Below are positions 1-8,675 of a DNA stretch of 64,000 nt, in pieces; positions within the stretch are counted from its first letter, which is position 1, and every line of letters starts with the position of its first letter. The notes under the pieces were generated by a model. It made no database searches and was not told the DNA's origin. It saw only the letters and a list, made by a program, of their open reading frames with translations. This DNA comes from Chloroflexota bacterium. Lineage in GTDB: Bacteria; Chloroflexota; Anaerolineae; 4572-78; J111. The stretch covers positions 248,001-312,000 of the forward strand of contig BOKF01000005.1 of NCBI GenBank assembly GCA_016860845.1, read 5' to 3'. The translations under genes were made by a program, and so were the position numbers.

Positions 1-556
1 CGGCTCCCAGAGCGACTATCCCCACCAGCAGGCCGCTGAAATCGCTGATGAACTGGTTGATGGCTTCCCACTGGCTGCCAAAAGCGTAACCCAGACCCCC
101 GTAGAGTACAATCCAGGTGAATTCACCGGCTAAAGTGTAGACAAAAAATTTCCAGAACGGGTACCCGCTGCCCCCGGCAATAAGATTGGTGGGCACCGCC
201 AGAGGCGTGAGCAAAAAGCGGGTTAAATAAATGGCTATCCCCCCACGCCGTTCAAACGTATCCTGGGCCTTTTGCCAAACCGACGATTGCCCAAAACGAC
301 GCTGCACCCAGCCTTTGGCAAAGTAGCCGATGGTGTAACTGGCGCTATCACCCAGGACAGCGCCTAACAGCCCCAGCCCCGAAGTGCTGAATAAACCTAT
401 TACTCCCTGTCGCACAAAGGCCCCAGCGGCCAACACAAGGAGCGTGCCCGGTATCGGCAGCCCCAGCGCCCCGATGAACAGGGCCAGCCCCAGTGCGGGC
501 GGGCCATAGGTCAGCATCCCGGTCAGAAAAAACTCGGTCAGGTCGAAATCAGTCAT
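1..556 (-). CDS. DedA-family (VTT domain) membrane protein, partial
   Basis: Reading leftwards from an ATG at 556, about 185 residues are visible before the window edge; the C-terminus is missing. The sequence is hydrophobic with a PIPGTLLVLAAGAF segment near residue 35 and a later block with YLTRFLLTPLAVPTN, both typical of the DedA/SNARE-associated VTT family. Family members are inner-membrane proteins linked to lipid flipping and membrane homeostasis. The start overlaps the stop of the upstream small membrane gene by 8 bases, so the two are probably co-translated. Family assignment is from motif recognition; the substrate is not inferable. Confidence 0.85.
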   Translation of the reverse strand, partial: MTDFDLTEFFLTGMLTYGPPALGLALFIGALGLPIPGTLLVLAAGAFVRQGVIGLFSTSGLGLLGAVLGDSASYTIGYFAKGWVQRRFGQSSVWQKAQDTFERRGGIAIYLTRFLLTPLAVPTNLIAGGSGYPFWKFFVYTLAGEFTWIVLYGGLGYAFGSQWEAINQFISDFSGLLVGIVALGA

Positions 557-953
557 TCTTCGCCTCGGTGGGACGGGGATGTTCAGCCTGGTATTGTTGG
601 ATAGCTTTCTGAACGGCTTTGAGCACGGCTTCAGGCTCGCCGCCAAAATAGTCCATATTCAAGCGGCGCAGGGCCTTCTTTTGATTTCCTTCCTGGGGCA
701 CGCCGATTTGCTCAAAGATATATTCCTCTGGCACGCCATAGGCAGTGGCAATGTAAGGGACGGTCATCCAGCCGCGGATAAGCGCAACATCGGTGACCCC
801 CGGTTCCAGGCTCGTCAATTGGAGGCGAAGCAAGGAGCGCCCTGCCCGAAAGCCAAAGAAGAGGATCAAAATAAGGCCCACCACGATCAGGCCGATCGTC
901 AATATTTTTTCTTGTCGTGAGCGGGTAGGTGATGAGTTGCTTGTTTGGGTCAT
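549..953 (-). CDS. Small single-pass membrane protein upstream of dedA-like gene
   Basis: A 134-residue protein with a charged N-terminus, one strong membrane helix at about residues 18-38 (GLIVVGLILILFFGF) and a soluble C-terminal part ending in charged residues. I do not recognise a named family. Its stop overlaps the start of the DedA-like gene, which suggests a two-gene operon. The soluble part has a VPYIATAYGVPEEYIFEQIG block resembling helix-turn-helix-like small domains seen with DedA genes, but this is only an impression. Confidence 0.7.
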   Translation of the reverse strand: MTQTSNSSPTRSRQEKILTIGLIVVGLILILFFGFRAGRSLLRLQLTSLEPGVTDVALIRGWMTVPYIATAYGVPEEYIFEQIGVPQEGNQKKALRRLNMDYFGGEPEAVLKAVQKAIQQYQAEHPRPTEAKND

Positions 954-1060
954 AGCTTGCTCCCTCTGTTAAGTACTCTCTAGTTGATTGTATCACCGTT
1001 CAGATTTTGCGTCACGTTCAGCTTGCCTCAACAGCATTTCAATTTGGGGGCGAAAAATTA

Positions 1061-1138
1061 TTCACTGCAGAGAACGCCAAGCACGCAGAGAAATTCAAAG
1101 AAAAAACTCAGCGGTCTCGGCGTCCTCGGTGGTTAGTT
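1061..1138. repeat. Interspersed repeat of the 'cgcagag/cgccaag' type
   Basis: A non-coding stretch built from variants of 'gcagagaacgccaag', 'cacgcagag' and 'ctcggcgtcctcggtgg'. A related stretch occurs at 11811-11897, also between genes. Both look like degenerate members of the same interspersed intergenic repeat. The rest of the gap from 954 to 1280 shows no convincing gene. Confidence 0.5.
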
Positions 1139-1279
1139 CCAGGCGTGATTAAAAAATCTGCCCCAAAAGTGAAATACACCCTTGCCTCGCGCCATCTCCG
1201 GAGTCAATTTCGGAGCGCGGCTGCCACTCTTCGGAGTGGAAGCATGGTAAACTCAAGGTAAATAATCAGCCGGGTCTAA

Positions 1280-1359
1280 GGCGACCGCCGACCACTGACC
1301 ACAGACCGCTGCCAGAAGGCAGCTTGTGGCGGCCGGCGATCCGCCGTCGGCCGTCACCT
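1280..1359. repeat. Dyad of short tandem words before a ribosome-binding site
   Basis: Short related words (gaccgccgaccactgaccac) on the left face related complementary words on the right (cggccggcgatccgccgtcgg). The centre is a 6-bp stem, gctgcc/ggcagc, at 1308-1323. The element stops directly before the GGAGGT ribosome-binding site of the gene at 1374. It is one of seven elements of similar design in this window. Confidence 0.5.
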
Positions 1360-1373
1360 ATGGAGGTCTTCTC

Positions 1374-2129
1374 ATGAGCCTTTACAGCAACAAAAGTCTT
1401 AGCCAAAAACAAATCGGCCAATGGTCCGGCGGACTCGGCCAGGATTTTGCCGTGGTGGAAACGATCCTGCGCCAGCGCCAGCCTTTCTTCGAGGAGATTC
1501 GCGCCGGTGTAGGTGTGCCGGAGAAGATCCGGGCTATGCTGGTCTCAAGCATGGCTTTCCTGGCCGTTTATGGGGCGGTGCTGGGTTCGACCCACAGCCT
1601 GGTCCAGGCGCTCAGTTCGGCGGTCAAGCTGCCTCTCCTCTTTCTGGCAACCATGCTGGTCTGCCTGCCGACGCTCTACGTCTTCAGCATCCTCTTCGGC
1701 TCCAACCAACGCCTCAACCAAAGCATCGCCCTGGTCCTGTCGGCGATCACGGTGATGGCGGTGCTGCTGCTCAGCTTTGCCTCGATCACCCTGTTCTTTA
1801 TGCTGACCACCAGCGGCTACCAGTTTTTTAAGCTGCTCAATGTCTTTTTCTTTACCGTGGCGGCCATTGTCGGGATGTTGTTTTTGGTACAGGGCACGCG
1901 GGTTGTGGCGACCTCCGACCAGGAGCGGGGCCACCGCGGGCGGCGGCTGGTGTTAGGCGCGTGGATTCTGCTGTATGCTTTTGTCGGCAGCCAGATGGCC
2001 TGGACCCTGCGGCCTTTTGTCGGCTATCCCGGCGCCCGCTTTGAACTCATTCGCGCGCTCGGCGGCAATTTTTACGCCGATATCTTCAGGAGCATCGGCG
2101 AGCTGCTGGGGTTCTTTGTGGTGATGTAG
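1374..2129 (+). CDS. Multi-pass membrane protein, paralogue 1
   Basis: A 251-residue protein with about 5-6 membrane helices after a soluble N-terminus. It resembles Yip1-like membrane proteins that are common and poorly characterised in Chloroflexota. The ATG at 1374 was chosen because GGAGGT lies 7 bases upstream; the longer open frame lacks such a signal. The next gene is a clear paralogue: both carry an STHSL...LPLLFLAT block, a GSNQRL/GANQRL block and the C-terminal signature GSQMAWTLRPxVGYPG. No catalytic motif is visible and the function is unknown. Confidence 0.8.
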   Translation: MSLYSNKSLSQKQIGQWSGGLGQDFAVVETILRQRQPFFEEIRAGVGVPEKIRAMLVSSMAFLAVYGAVLGSTHSLVQALSSAVKLPLLFLATMLVCLPTLYVFSILFGSNQRLNQSIALVLSAITVMAVLLLSFASITLFFMLTTSGYQFFKLLNVFFFTVAAIVGMLFLVQGTRVVATSDQERGHRGRRLVLGAWILLYAFVGSQMAWTLRPFVGYPGARFELIRALGGNFYADIFRSIGELLGFFVVM

Positions 2130-2139
2130 GGAGAGCCGG

Positions 2140-2889
2140 GTGATCCAGCCAAAAGTCTTTCTCAGGCAGCCTGCCGGCCCCAGTCGGGCCGGACTCAAGG
2201 AGCTGGCCCTCATTGACCACCTGCTGCGCGACCCGGACCAATTCTTCGGTGAGATTGGCCGGGGGAGCGGTTTGCGGGAGAAAATGCGGGTGATGCTGCT
2301 GGGCAGCCTGGCCTGCCTGGCCCTCTACGGCGGGCTGTTAGGCTCGACCCACAGCCTGGGGCAGAGCCTCAGCTCCGCGGCCAAGCTGCCGCTACTCTTC
2401 CTGGCGACGCTGCTGATCTGCGCCCCGGCGCTCTACCTCTTCAACATCCTCTTTGGGGCCAACCAGCGCCTGAGCCAGAGCGTCATGCTGGTGCTGGCGG
2501 CGATCAAGGTGACAGCGGTGCTGCTGCTCAGCTTCGCTCCCATTACGCTCTTCTTCATCCTGACTGCGCCCGACTCGTACCAGTTTTTCAAGCTGCTCAA
2601 TGTCCTCTTTTTTGTCATTGCCGGCAGCAGCGGCGCAGGCTGCCTGAGCCGAGGTGTGCAGGTCGTCTCAGCCTGCACGACGGGACACCCCATGAAAAAC
2701 GGGCGGTTTATGTTTGCGCTCTGGCTGGCGCTTTATAGCTTTGTCGGCAGCCAGATGGCCTGGACGCTGCGGCCTTACGTGGGCTATCCCGGCTCACCCT
2801 TTGAGTTGATCCGCCAGTTTGGCGGCAATTTCTACACCGACATTTTAGCCAGTATCGGCGAAATTCTGGGTTTTATCATTGTCAAGTAA
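2140..2889 (+). CDS. Multi-pass membrane protein, paralogue 2
   Basis: A 249-residue protein starting with GTG ten bases after the stop of the preceding gene, with gggagag just upstream. It aligns with paralogue 1 along nearly its whole length, including GSQMAWTLRPYVGYPG and the closing IGEILGF segment, so the pair arose by tandem duplication. It differs at the N-terminus and in the loop near residues 165-185. It probably forms a membrane complex with its neighbour; function is unknown. Confidence 0.8.
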   Translation: MIQPKVFLRQPAGPSRAGLKELALIDHLLRDPDQFFGEIGRGSGLREKMRVMLLGSLACLALYGGLLGSTHSLGQSLSSAAKLPLLFLATLLICAPALYLFNILFGANQRLSQSVMLVLAAIKVTAVLLLSFAPITLFFILTAPDSYQFFKLLNVLFFVIAGSSGAGCLSRGVQVVSACTTGHPMKNGRFMFALWLALYSFVGSQMAWTLRPYVGYPGSPFELIRQFGGNFYTDILASIGEILGFIIVK

Positions 2890-2899
2890 GGAGCCGCCT

Positions 2900-3448
2900 A
2901 TGACTGAGCCAACTGAACTCTCCCCGCCAGCCCAACCCGGCCTGCACATGGGCCGCAGCTTGGCCCAGATCGTGATCGTGCTGGTGGTCCTGCTGGTGCT
3001 GGTCAATATTCCGCTGGGCAATTACCGCAACGGCCTGGCCCAACTGGTTCCCCAGTCGTCAGCCCTGGTCATCCACGATGGCCTGACGCTCAAGGGCAGC
3101 GGCCCGCAGATATACTTGGTGGAAGATTACAAACTGCGCCCGTTCAGCAGCCCGGAGGCGTTCGACGGGCGCTTCCGCCTGGAGCACGTTGTCCAGGTTG
3201 AGGACAGCTTGCTGGAACAGTTGGGACAGGGCCAGCCGATCCGCCGCCTGCTGCGCTGCCCCAACAGCCCCACGATCTATGCCCTGGAGAATGGGGCTAA
3301 ACGCTGGCTCAAAGAGCCGCCGCTGAACCCGGCCCATTCCTGGGATAGAGCCACAACCGTCCAGTGCAGCACCCTGCGCCGCCTGCCCGGCGGCCTGCCC
3401 ATTCCCGAAGATGCCGGATCGCCGCCCCAGCCCTTGTTGGAGCGTTGA
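2900..3448 (+). CDS. Single-pass membrane protein with repeated IYLVE-type motif
   Basis: A 182-residue protein. The ATG at 2900 follows AAGGAG and is preferred over an earlier in-frame start inside the upstream gene. One membrane helix lies at about residues 22-41 (IVIVLVVLLVLVNIPLG). The exported part holds two related units, IYLVEDYKLRPFSSPEAF and IYALENGAKRWLKE, similar to repeats in cell-surface proteins of Chloroflexota. It follows the duplicated membrane genes closely and may act with them. The function is unknown. Confidence 0.75.
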   Translation: MTEPTELSPPAQPGLHMGRSLAQIVIVLVVLLVLVNIPLGNYRNGLAQLVPQSSALVIHDGLTLKGSGPQIYLVEDYKLRPFSSPEAFDGRFRLEHVVQVEDSLLEQLGQGQPIRRLLRCPNSPTIYALENGAKRWLKEPPLNPAHSWDRATTVQCSTLRRLPGGLPIPEDAGSPPQPLLER

Positions 3449-3530
3449 GCGTGATGAAACTAAATAAAATTATATGGTGAGAATTCGTGTAATTCGTGGC
3501 GAAAATTCCTGTTTGTTCGGGTTAGGTATT

Positions 3531-4259
3531 ATGGAAGACTCCTGTTTGAGATGGATTGGATTTTTATTCCAACCCATCTGGTATGTCGCCAGCGTTTCCT
3601 GCCTGGCCGGGCTGACCTATTTCCTCCACCTGGGCTGGTGGCTGACCGCGCTCGTCGCCCTGGTTTGGGGCATGGGCCTGGTCTGGCAGGTTTTTACCGA
3701 AGATCAAGGAGGGGCCGGGGAAGAAGAGCAGCCCCAGCGCTGGCTGGCCCAGGCGCGGCGCTATCAGGCCCGGATTAATCAGGCGCTTAAGCACAGCCCG
3801 AACAGAAACCATTCCGGCTACGGGCCGCCGCTGGCTGCCCAGGTTGACGCCTGGGTGGAGACCATTCAAGACCTGGTCCAGCGGCTGGCGGTGTTGCGGC
3901 GTGATGACTTCATTCGCCAGGAACTGGCCGCTGTGCCCCTGGCCGTGGCTGCTTTGGAAGCTCAACTGGCCCGCACCAGCGATACCGCCCTCCGCGCTCA
4001 AGTGGAGCACACTCTGGCCAACCGCCGCAGCCAGCTTGTTTTGCTGCAAGGCCTGGAGGCCAGCATGGGCCAGGCTGAAGTTCAAATCGAACACACCCTG
4101 GCCCTGCTCAGCACGGTCTATTCCCAGATCCTGGCCGGCCAATCCGTCAGCTATGTGGCCGATTACGGGCGTTTCCTGGCCGGCGTTGACGAGGAAGTCC
4201 GCCGCCTGCAGGACCAGTTGGAGGCCCTGCGTGAGGTGAGAGGGGTTAGCATCTGTTGA
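3531..4259 (+). CDS. Membrane protein with two helices and a coiled-coil tail
   Basis: A 242-residue protein. Residues 8-50 form two membrane helices around a short loop (IWYVASVSCLAGLTYFL, LTALVALVWGMGLVW). The remainder is cytoplasmic-looking, rich in Ala, Leu, Gln and Arg, and predicted helical or coiled coil (RRLQDQLEALREV near the end). The ATG at 3531 is preferred because it directly precedes the hydrophobic segment; an earlier start would add about 19 atypical residues. I do not recognise the family. It closes the small membrane-gene cluster. Confidence 0.7.
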   Translation: MEDSCLRWIGFLFQPIWYVASVSCLAGLTYFLHLGWWLTALVALVWGMGLVWQVFTEDQGGAGEEEQPQRWLAQARRYQARINQALKHSPNRNHSGYGPPLAAQVDAWVETIQDLVQRLAVLRRDDFIRQELAAVPLAVAALEAQLARTSDTALRAQVEHTLANRRSQLVLLQGLEASMGQAEVQIEHTLALLSTVYSQILAGQSVSYVADYGRFLAGVDEEVRRLQDQLEALREVRGVSIC

Positions 4260-4286
4260 TATTTCACCTGGTTACCCCAAGAACGC

Positions 4287-4381
4287 CGCTTCGATACGGC
4301 ACTCGCTTCGCTCGGCCTACTCAGCATGCGTTTTTGGGGCCGATTTTGCATGCTGAGTGCCCGTTAGGGCGTATCGAAGCA
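4287..4381. repeat. Imperfect palindromic intergenic repeat
   Basis: The left arm contains gcttcgatacg and ctactcagcatgc; the right arm contains gcatgctgagtgcc and gcgtatcgaagc. These form a long interrupted hairpin. It has no coding potential and looks like a mobile palindromic or REP-like repeat between convergent genes. Confidence 0.6.
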
Positions 4382-4451
4382 GCGAAATCGGCAAAGGTCA
4401 ACAGACCCTAGCATCGGATAGCGATAAAAAACGTTCAGTTCAACCGTCTCT

Positions 4452-4607
4452 TAATTACAGAAGTTACGCAGTCATGTCATTTCGAGCGACGAAGGAGCGA
4501 GAAATCCCTCAAACCGGCTCTTGCAAGATGAGGCATTAGGGATTTCTCCCTCCGCTCCGCTCCAGTCGAAATGACATACTCAGGCTCACCGCGTAACTCC
4601 TATTAAT
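4452..4607. mobile_element. MITE-like element A, shared ends with 44222-44361
   Basis: The ends are inverted: the left end reads taattacagaagttacgcag and the right end reads ccgcgtaactcctattaatt. Inside is a second inverted pair, gtcatttcgagcgacgaagg and ctccagtcgaaatgac. There is no transposase. The right end supplies the TAA stop codon of the MetE-type gene on the opposite strand. Its ends match those of the element at 44222-44361, although the interiors differ. Confidence 0.6.
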
Positions 4608-5637
4608 TGGCGACTAACTCTTTCTGGACCAGCGCCGCGCCGGCCGTCAGCGCCCGCAGCTTGCGGCGGGCGACCTCGCGGGTGAGCGGGACCATGCCGC
4701 AGTTCGTGCATGGGTAGAGCTTTTCCGGCGCTACGTAGTTGAGCGCGCTGCGAATTGTCGCCGCGACTTCTTCCGGCGTCTCAACGCGGCCGGTGGCCAC
4801 ATCAATGGCGCCAACCAAGACATCCTTGCCCTCAAGCAGTCCAATCAGCTCAATCGGCACGTGCGAGTTGTGGCACTCGAGCGAGACCTGGTTAATCTTC
4901 GACGTCCGGAGCAGGGGAAAGGTCTCTTCGTACTGCCGCCATTCGGCGCCGAGCGTCTGCTTCCAGTCAGTATTCGCCTTGATGCCGTAACCGTAGCAGA
5001 TGTGAACGGCGGTTTTGCAGGGGAGGCCCTCGGCAGCACGTTCGAGCGTTTGGATCCCCCAGGCGCGAACCTCGTCGAAGAAGACGTTGAAGGCCGGCTC
5101 GTCGAACTGAATCACATCCACGCCCGCGGCCGCCAGCTCGCGCGCCTCCTCATTTAAGATCCTGGCGAACTCCCAGGCCAGCTTCTCGCGGCTGCGGTAG
5201 TGGTCGTCATAGAGCGTGTCAACCATGGTCAGCGGCCCGGGTAAGGTAAACTTCACCGGGCGGGTCGTTTCCGCTCGCAGGAAGCGAGCATCCTCGACAT
5301 AGATCGGTTGTTGACGCGCGACCGGGCCAACGACAACGGGCACATCGGCGTCATAGCGGTCGCGGATGCGCACCCTCCTGGTTTGCCCAAAATCTACGCC
5401 CTGAAGGTGCTCGATGAAGGTCGTCACAAAATGCCGGCGCGTCTGCTCCCCATCGCTGACGATATCAATGCCGGCGTTCTCCTGGTCACGCAGGACCAGC
5501 CGCACCGCATCACGCTTGCCTTCAGCCAGCGCCTCACCTTCGAGCTTCCATGGCGCCCAAAGCTTTTCCGCTTCGGCCAGCCAGACTGGCTTGGGCAGGC
5601 TGCCGACAAGGGTTGTCTGTAAGATTGGCTGTGTCAT
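4603..5637 (-). CDS. Stand-alone MetE-type (cobalamin-independent) methyltransferase domain
   Basis: A 344-residue protein corresponding to the C-terminal catalytic half of MetE; full-length MetE is about 750 residues. The family's zinc ligands are in place: His212 and Cys214 (HICYG), Glu254 (SLECHNS) and Cys313 (TNCGM). The DEPA signature is at residues 179-182. Such single-domain homologues occur in archaea and some bacteria. Some are core methionine synthases that use a corrinoid-borne methyl group; others handle different thiols. Without the N-terminal domain, use of folate as direct donor is doubtful. The stop codon lies inside the end of a MITE-like repeat. Confidence 0.85.
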   Translation of the reverse strand: MTQPILQTTLVGSLPKPVWLAEAEKLWAPWKLEGEALAEGKRDAVRLVLRDQENAGIDIVSDGEQTRRHFVTTFIEHLQGVDFGQTRRVRIRDRYDADVPVVVGPVARQQPIYVEDARFLRAETTRPVKFTLPGPLTMVDTLYDDHYRSREKLAWEFARILNEEARELAAAGVDVIQFDEPAFNVFFDEVRAWGIQTLERAAEGLPCKTAVHICYGYGIKANTDWKQTLGAEWRQYEETFPLLRTSKINQVSLECHNSHVPIELIGLLEGKDVLVGAIDVATGRVETPEEVAATIRSALNYVAPEKLYPCTNCGMVPLTREVARRKLRALTAGAALVQKELVAN

Positions 5638-5684
5638 TACTTTGGTATCTCCTTCATCACAAAGATAGGACCCAAACTTGCCGA

Positions 5685-6176
5685 TTAAAAATCCGCGTCT
5701 TTTTGGACTTTAATGAAAATTCCGTGGCCGCGTTTTTGAACGATGACCCGCTTTAAAAATTCTTGCCTCAACTGTCTGGGTATCTGCTCTGCTTGCCAAT
5801 TACGTTCTTTGACAACGTTAGCCTCAGCCAAAGCCGGGTCAGCCGCTGCAATTGCTTTGAGCGCATAGTAAGCACCGCCGAAGGCATGTTGGGGCACATG
5901 CGCCGTCGCCACCGCTTGGCCTGCGGCCCGCGCCGCAAAACAAGCCGCCTTATTTTCTTTCGCTGCGCGGGCGGCGGCATGCGCGGCCAGAGAAGCGCCG
6001 CGTATCTCCGCCATCTTAAACACGCCGGTGCGGACCCAGGTTCGGCCTGCTTCGATGGCTTGGCGGGGTCGGTCGTCTTGCGGGTACGCTTTCTCAAAAA
6101 ACGGAAGCACTCTTTCGACACAGTCCGCCGCCCAAGCTGCCATCAATCGCTGGTCTTGTTGGTCGTATTTTTTCAT
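5685..6176 (-). CDS. Imm-5-like putative immunity protein
   Basis: A 163-residue all-helical, Ala-rich protein. The pattern of a conserved N-terminal DQRLMAAWAADCVERVLPFF block, repeated AAHAAARAA helices and a VVKERNWQAEQI end matches the Imm-5-like family, named from genomic association with polymorphic toxins. No toxin gene lies next to it here, and homologues are often found alone, so a true immunity role is uncertain. It sits 47 bases upstream of the MetE-type gene on the same strand but is probably unrelated in function. Confidence 0.7.
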   Translation of the reverse strand: MKKYDQQDQRLMAAWAADCVERVLPFFEKAYPQDDRPRQAIEAGRTWVRTGVFKMAEIRGASLAAHAAARAAKENKAACFAARAAGQAVATAHVPQHAFGGAYYALKAIAAADPALAEANVVKERNWQAEQIPRQLRQEFLKRVIVQKRGHGIFIKVQKDADF

Positions 6177-6196
6177 GAGGTAGAACTTGATTGGCC

Positions 6197-7108
6197 CTAC
6201 TGGGAAACCAAAGCGCCCTGGCTGTAAGAAATGAGACCGCCCATACTATGACCTCGGCCAGGGATTATCCCTAATTTGAAACGACTTTCCAGTCCGTTTG
6301 CTTCAGCAAATGCAGCCATATCTCGTATCCAATTTCGAGCTATAGTGCATCGATTCTTGCCCTTCTGACCGGGAATCAGAGATGAAGGTAACTCTGCTGT
6401 GTCATTCAGTCCAACGATTACTGTCAGGGGAATTTGGGTTGCTGCCAGCCATTTTTGTCTATCGGGCACAATGTCCACATGCTTGATTGTATCGGCATCC
6501 CAGGCGATATCGGTATGGAGTTCGCCCATGCCAAATGGCCAGGCCACGCCTGGATTGGGTTGGGGATAGGTGGCGGCAGCAGTAATAACCGCTTTCTTAA
6601 CAGACTCAGGATGAGTCACCAGAAATCGTCCCGTAAATTGCCCCCCAGCCGAATGTCCATACAAATAGAATGGCTCGTTCGCCGCTCCAAATGCCGACTG
6701 ATAGGCTTTGACTAATCGCAACACCCATTCATCGGCACTAATTTCCCGTCCGAACAATCCTCGATAGCCACTCAGAGCATGGTCGCCCCGACGGCTGCTA
6801 AAATCCTCCTGGTTAAAGGCTGGGGCGATGAGGATATAACCATGCTTTTCGGCAAAATCAATCCAGGCGGTAAGGTAATACTGCGCATTCGTTTCAGCCG
6901 TTTCATCTTCGGAAGGCGTACCGTGTATTAACACCAGGATGTTCGGCTTCTCCGGGACGGTTGTCGGTACATACGTGTAGAATATTCCAAACTCATCTTC
7001 CCCCTTTGCCAACTGACCCGGTTCGAGGGCGATGGGGGGTTCAGATAATGAGCTGGAGGCGCAAGCTGACAAAATGATGATGAGTAGCAGCACCAGGAAG
7101 CTCGTCAT
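6197..7108 (-). CDS. Lipoprotein alpha/beta hydrolase (PHB depolymerase/esterase-like)
   Basis: From the ATG at 7108 this is a 303-residue protein with a lipoprotein signal (LVLLLIIILSAC, lipidation Cys16). LIHGTPSED resembles an oxyanion-hole segment and GHSAGG carries the nucleophile Ser153. A late GRGHS probably supplies the catalytic His and VGLNDTAE the acid. It is probably an extracytoplasmic esterase tethered to the membrane. The frame extends 32 codons further upstream, but that would bury the signal peptide, so the shorter start is preferred. The substrate is unknown. Confidence 0.75.
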   Translation of the reverse strand: MTSFLVLLLIIILSACASSSLSEPPIALEPGQLAKGEDEFGIFYTYVPTTVPEKPNILVLIHGTPSEDETAETNAQYYLTAWIDFAEKHGYILIAPAFNQEDFSSRRGDHALSGYRGLFGREISADEWVLRLVKAYQSAFGAANEPFYLYGHSAGGQFTGRFLVTHPESVKKAVITAAATYPQPNPGVAWPFGMGELHTDIAWDADTIKHVDIVPDRQKWLAATQIPLTVIVGLNDTAELPSSLIPGQKGKNRCTIARNWIRDMAAFAEANGLESRFKLGIIPGRGHSMGGLISYSQGALVSQ

Positions 7109-7219
7109 GATTGAGCCGTTCAGGTTTATTGCATACCGGCTCCAGGGGTTGGGGAGATGTTGTTGAAGCATTTTCATCGCCTGATAAAATACCACCCTGG
7201 CCATTCGAAAGCGCCGGAC

Positions 7220-7924
7220 TCAGGCCTGATCAGTCTGGCTTGCGATTTTCTCAGACGTGTACGTTTCTCCCGGCTCGGCCTTCCACAGCACGATGCCCTG
7301 CCAGATACTCGCCGCCACGCCCAGCACCACGACGTTCCCCTCCAGCTCCGGCAGCAGATACACGAACAGTGAGGCCATCCCTGCCATCCAGTACAGCCCG
7401 CTCAACCCACGGGGCAGGCGGCGGCTTGTCCAACCCGCCGAGCCGAGCAGCACAAACGACCAGCCCAAAAAGTGCCACCCCGTCGCCGTCACGCCCGCGA
7501 CGAGGGTGGTCCATACGATGAGAACCGTCGTGGACCCTTCCAGGTGCAGCTCGGGATGCAGCAAATGGTATTGGCGGTTGGCAGACCGGATCAAAGCGAC
7601 GCTGACCATCGCCCCGGCCGCAAGCAAAGCGGCCAGCAGGGCCAGGGTCATCCGGCGTGGCGCGCGCTCGCCCATGCGCTCGCGCAGCGCGAAGACCGCC
7701 GTGACGAGGCTGGCGGCCCACACCGGCCCATACAGGAAATCGGCCAGGTTATAGGCCAAAGGCCCGCTGGCATCGCGCAAGTTTCCTGTAAGGTAGATCA
7801 ACGACGGCACGATAAAAGCCGGCGCCAGCAGGAAGGAAGCAAGTCCGCCCCATTTCTGCGTCGTCGCGGCTGAAGTCTTCGCGTTTGCATCGGCGCGAAT
7901 GGTGAAAATCGTATTGTCCGGCAT
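7220..7924 (-). CDS. Six-helix integral membrane protein
   Basis: A 234-residue protein. The ATG at 7924 follows GGAGG at good spacing and is preferred over an earlier in-frame start. Roughly six hydrophobic helices separate short loops; one loop carries HPELHLEGSTTVLIVWTTL and the next helix a GWHFLGWSFVLLG motif. The arrangement recalls DUF4386-type membrane proteins, but I cannot confirm the family. It precedes the lipoprotein hydrolase by about 110 bases on the same strand. Function is unknown. Confidence 0.7.
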   Translation of the reverse strand: MPDNTIFTIRADANAKTSAATTQKWGGLASFLLAPAFIVPSLIYLTGNLRDASGPLAYNLADFLYGPVWAASLVTAVFALRERMGERAPRRMTLALLAALLAAGAMVSVALIRSANRQYHLLHPELHLEGSTTVLIVWTTLVAGVTATGWHFLGWSFVLLGSAGWTSRRLPRGLSGLYWMAGMASLFVYLLPELEGNVVVLGVAASIWQGIVLWKAEPGETYTSEKIASQTDQA

Positions 7925-8566
7925 ATTCGATCCTCCCTGGACCAAATACCTTTGCTACTCCTATCCCGATGAATTTATTTGATTATACCCAGTCCAGGGC
8001 AAAATCACCTGATAGAAAGCCAACAGGATGCCAACAATACGGATTGTTGATAGAAAAAGACTCACCGTCTTTGTAATTAAAGCGAGCTTGGTTTCCAACG
8101 ACCCGGCCCAACGCCTGCGGTTCAGCCGATTGCGGGCTGGCAGAGTGAGGCGCATTTATAATACCTACGCTGGCAAGGGATAGCTTAAAATCGTAGTAAG
8201 CTATTTCATCCGCTGGGGTCGCCAACTACGGGTCAAGACCACGATGGGCATCAAGGCCAGCGAATTTGCCCGCCAGCAGTTAGATCGCCTGGAATTAGGG
8301 CGGAAACGGAGCGCGTGCCTTACGGCACTGTCACCTACTGCTTGCCGCCTTCGACCACGACCTAGCCTGAACCTGGCGGGGCGTTGATATTGAACCGTCC
8401 CAGCCAAAAGTTACCGCTCAAACCCCGGTTTGAGGTCGGTTTGGTTCAAGCTGTCTCTTTTTCAGCCTCTACCAGCGCCTCTTTTTACAATTTTAAGGTT
8501 CGGATACTTGACAACTGTACTTCATCGGTAGGCCGTCTTTCGCCTTGAAAGCCACACCCGCTAACA
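7925..8566. other. Gap of about 640 bases without a convincing gene
   Basis: Short open frames exist on the minus strand (for example 7983-8225, ending in FLSGDFALDWV) and one on the plus strand near 8220-8330. None has a ribosome-binding site, family signature or normal length. The region may contain decayed genes next to the putative cassette array, but no identity can be given. Confidence 0.4.
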
Positions 8567-8660
8567 CGGTTAACGCTGGAGCAGGGCGCAATGTGGCGTA
8601 AGTCAACGTCGCAGAAATAGATAATTTCGCGCCCCGCATTGTCGCCTTGTGCGTTATGCG
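8567..8660 (-). other. attC-like imperfect palindrome 1
   Basis: The plus strand reads ggttaacgctggagcagggcg on the left and gtcgccttgtgcgttatgcg on the right. The arms (gagcagggcgcaatgtggcg against cgccccgcattgtcgccttg) pair with several unpaired extra bases, as in integron attC sites. It lies just after the stop of the dehydrogenase gene on the minus strand, where a cassette's attC should be. Each core box differs from the RYYYAAC/GTTRRRY consensus by one base, so this is a weak match. Confidence 0.4.
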
Positions 8661-8675
8661 AGGTGGCCGAACTTG

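Noticed and set aside
1007..1261. 84-codon plus-strand frame
   Set aside because: It consists of an interspersed repeat translated by chance, without start signal or family.
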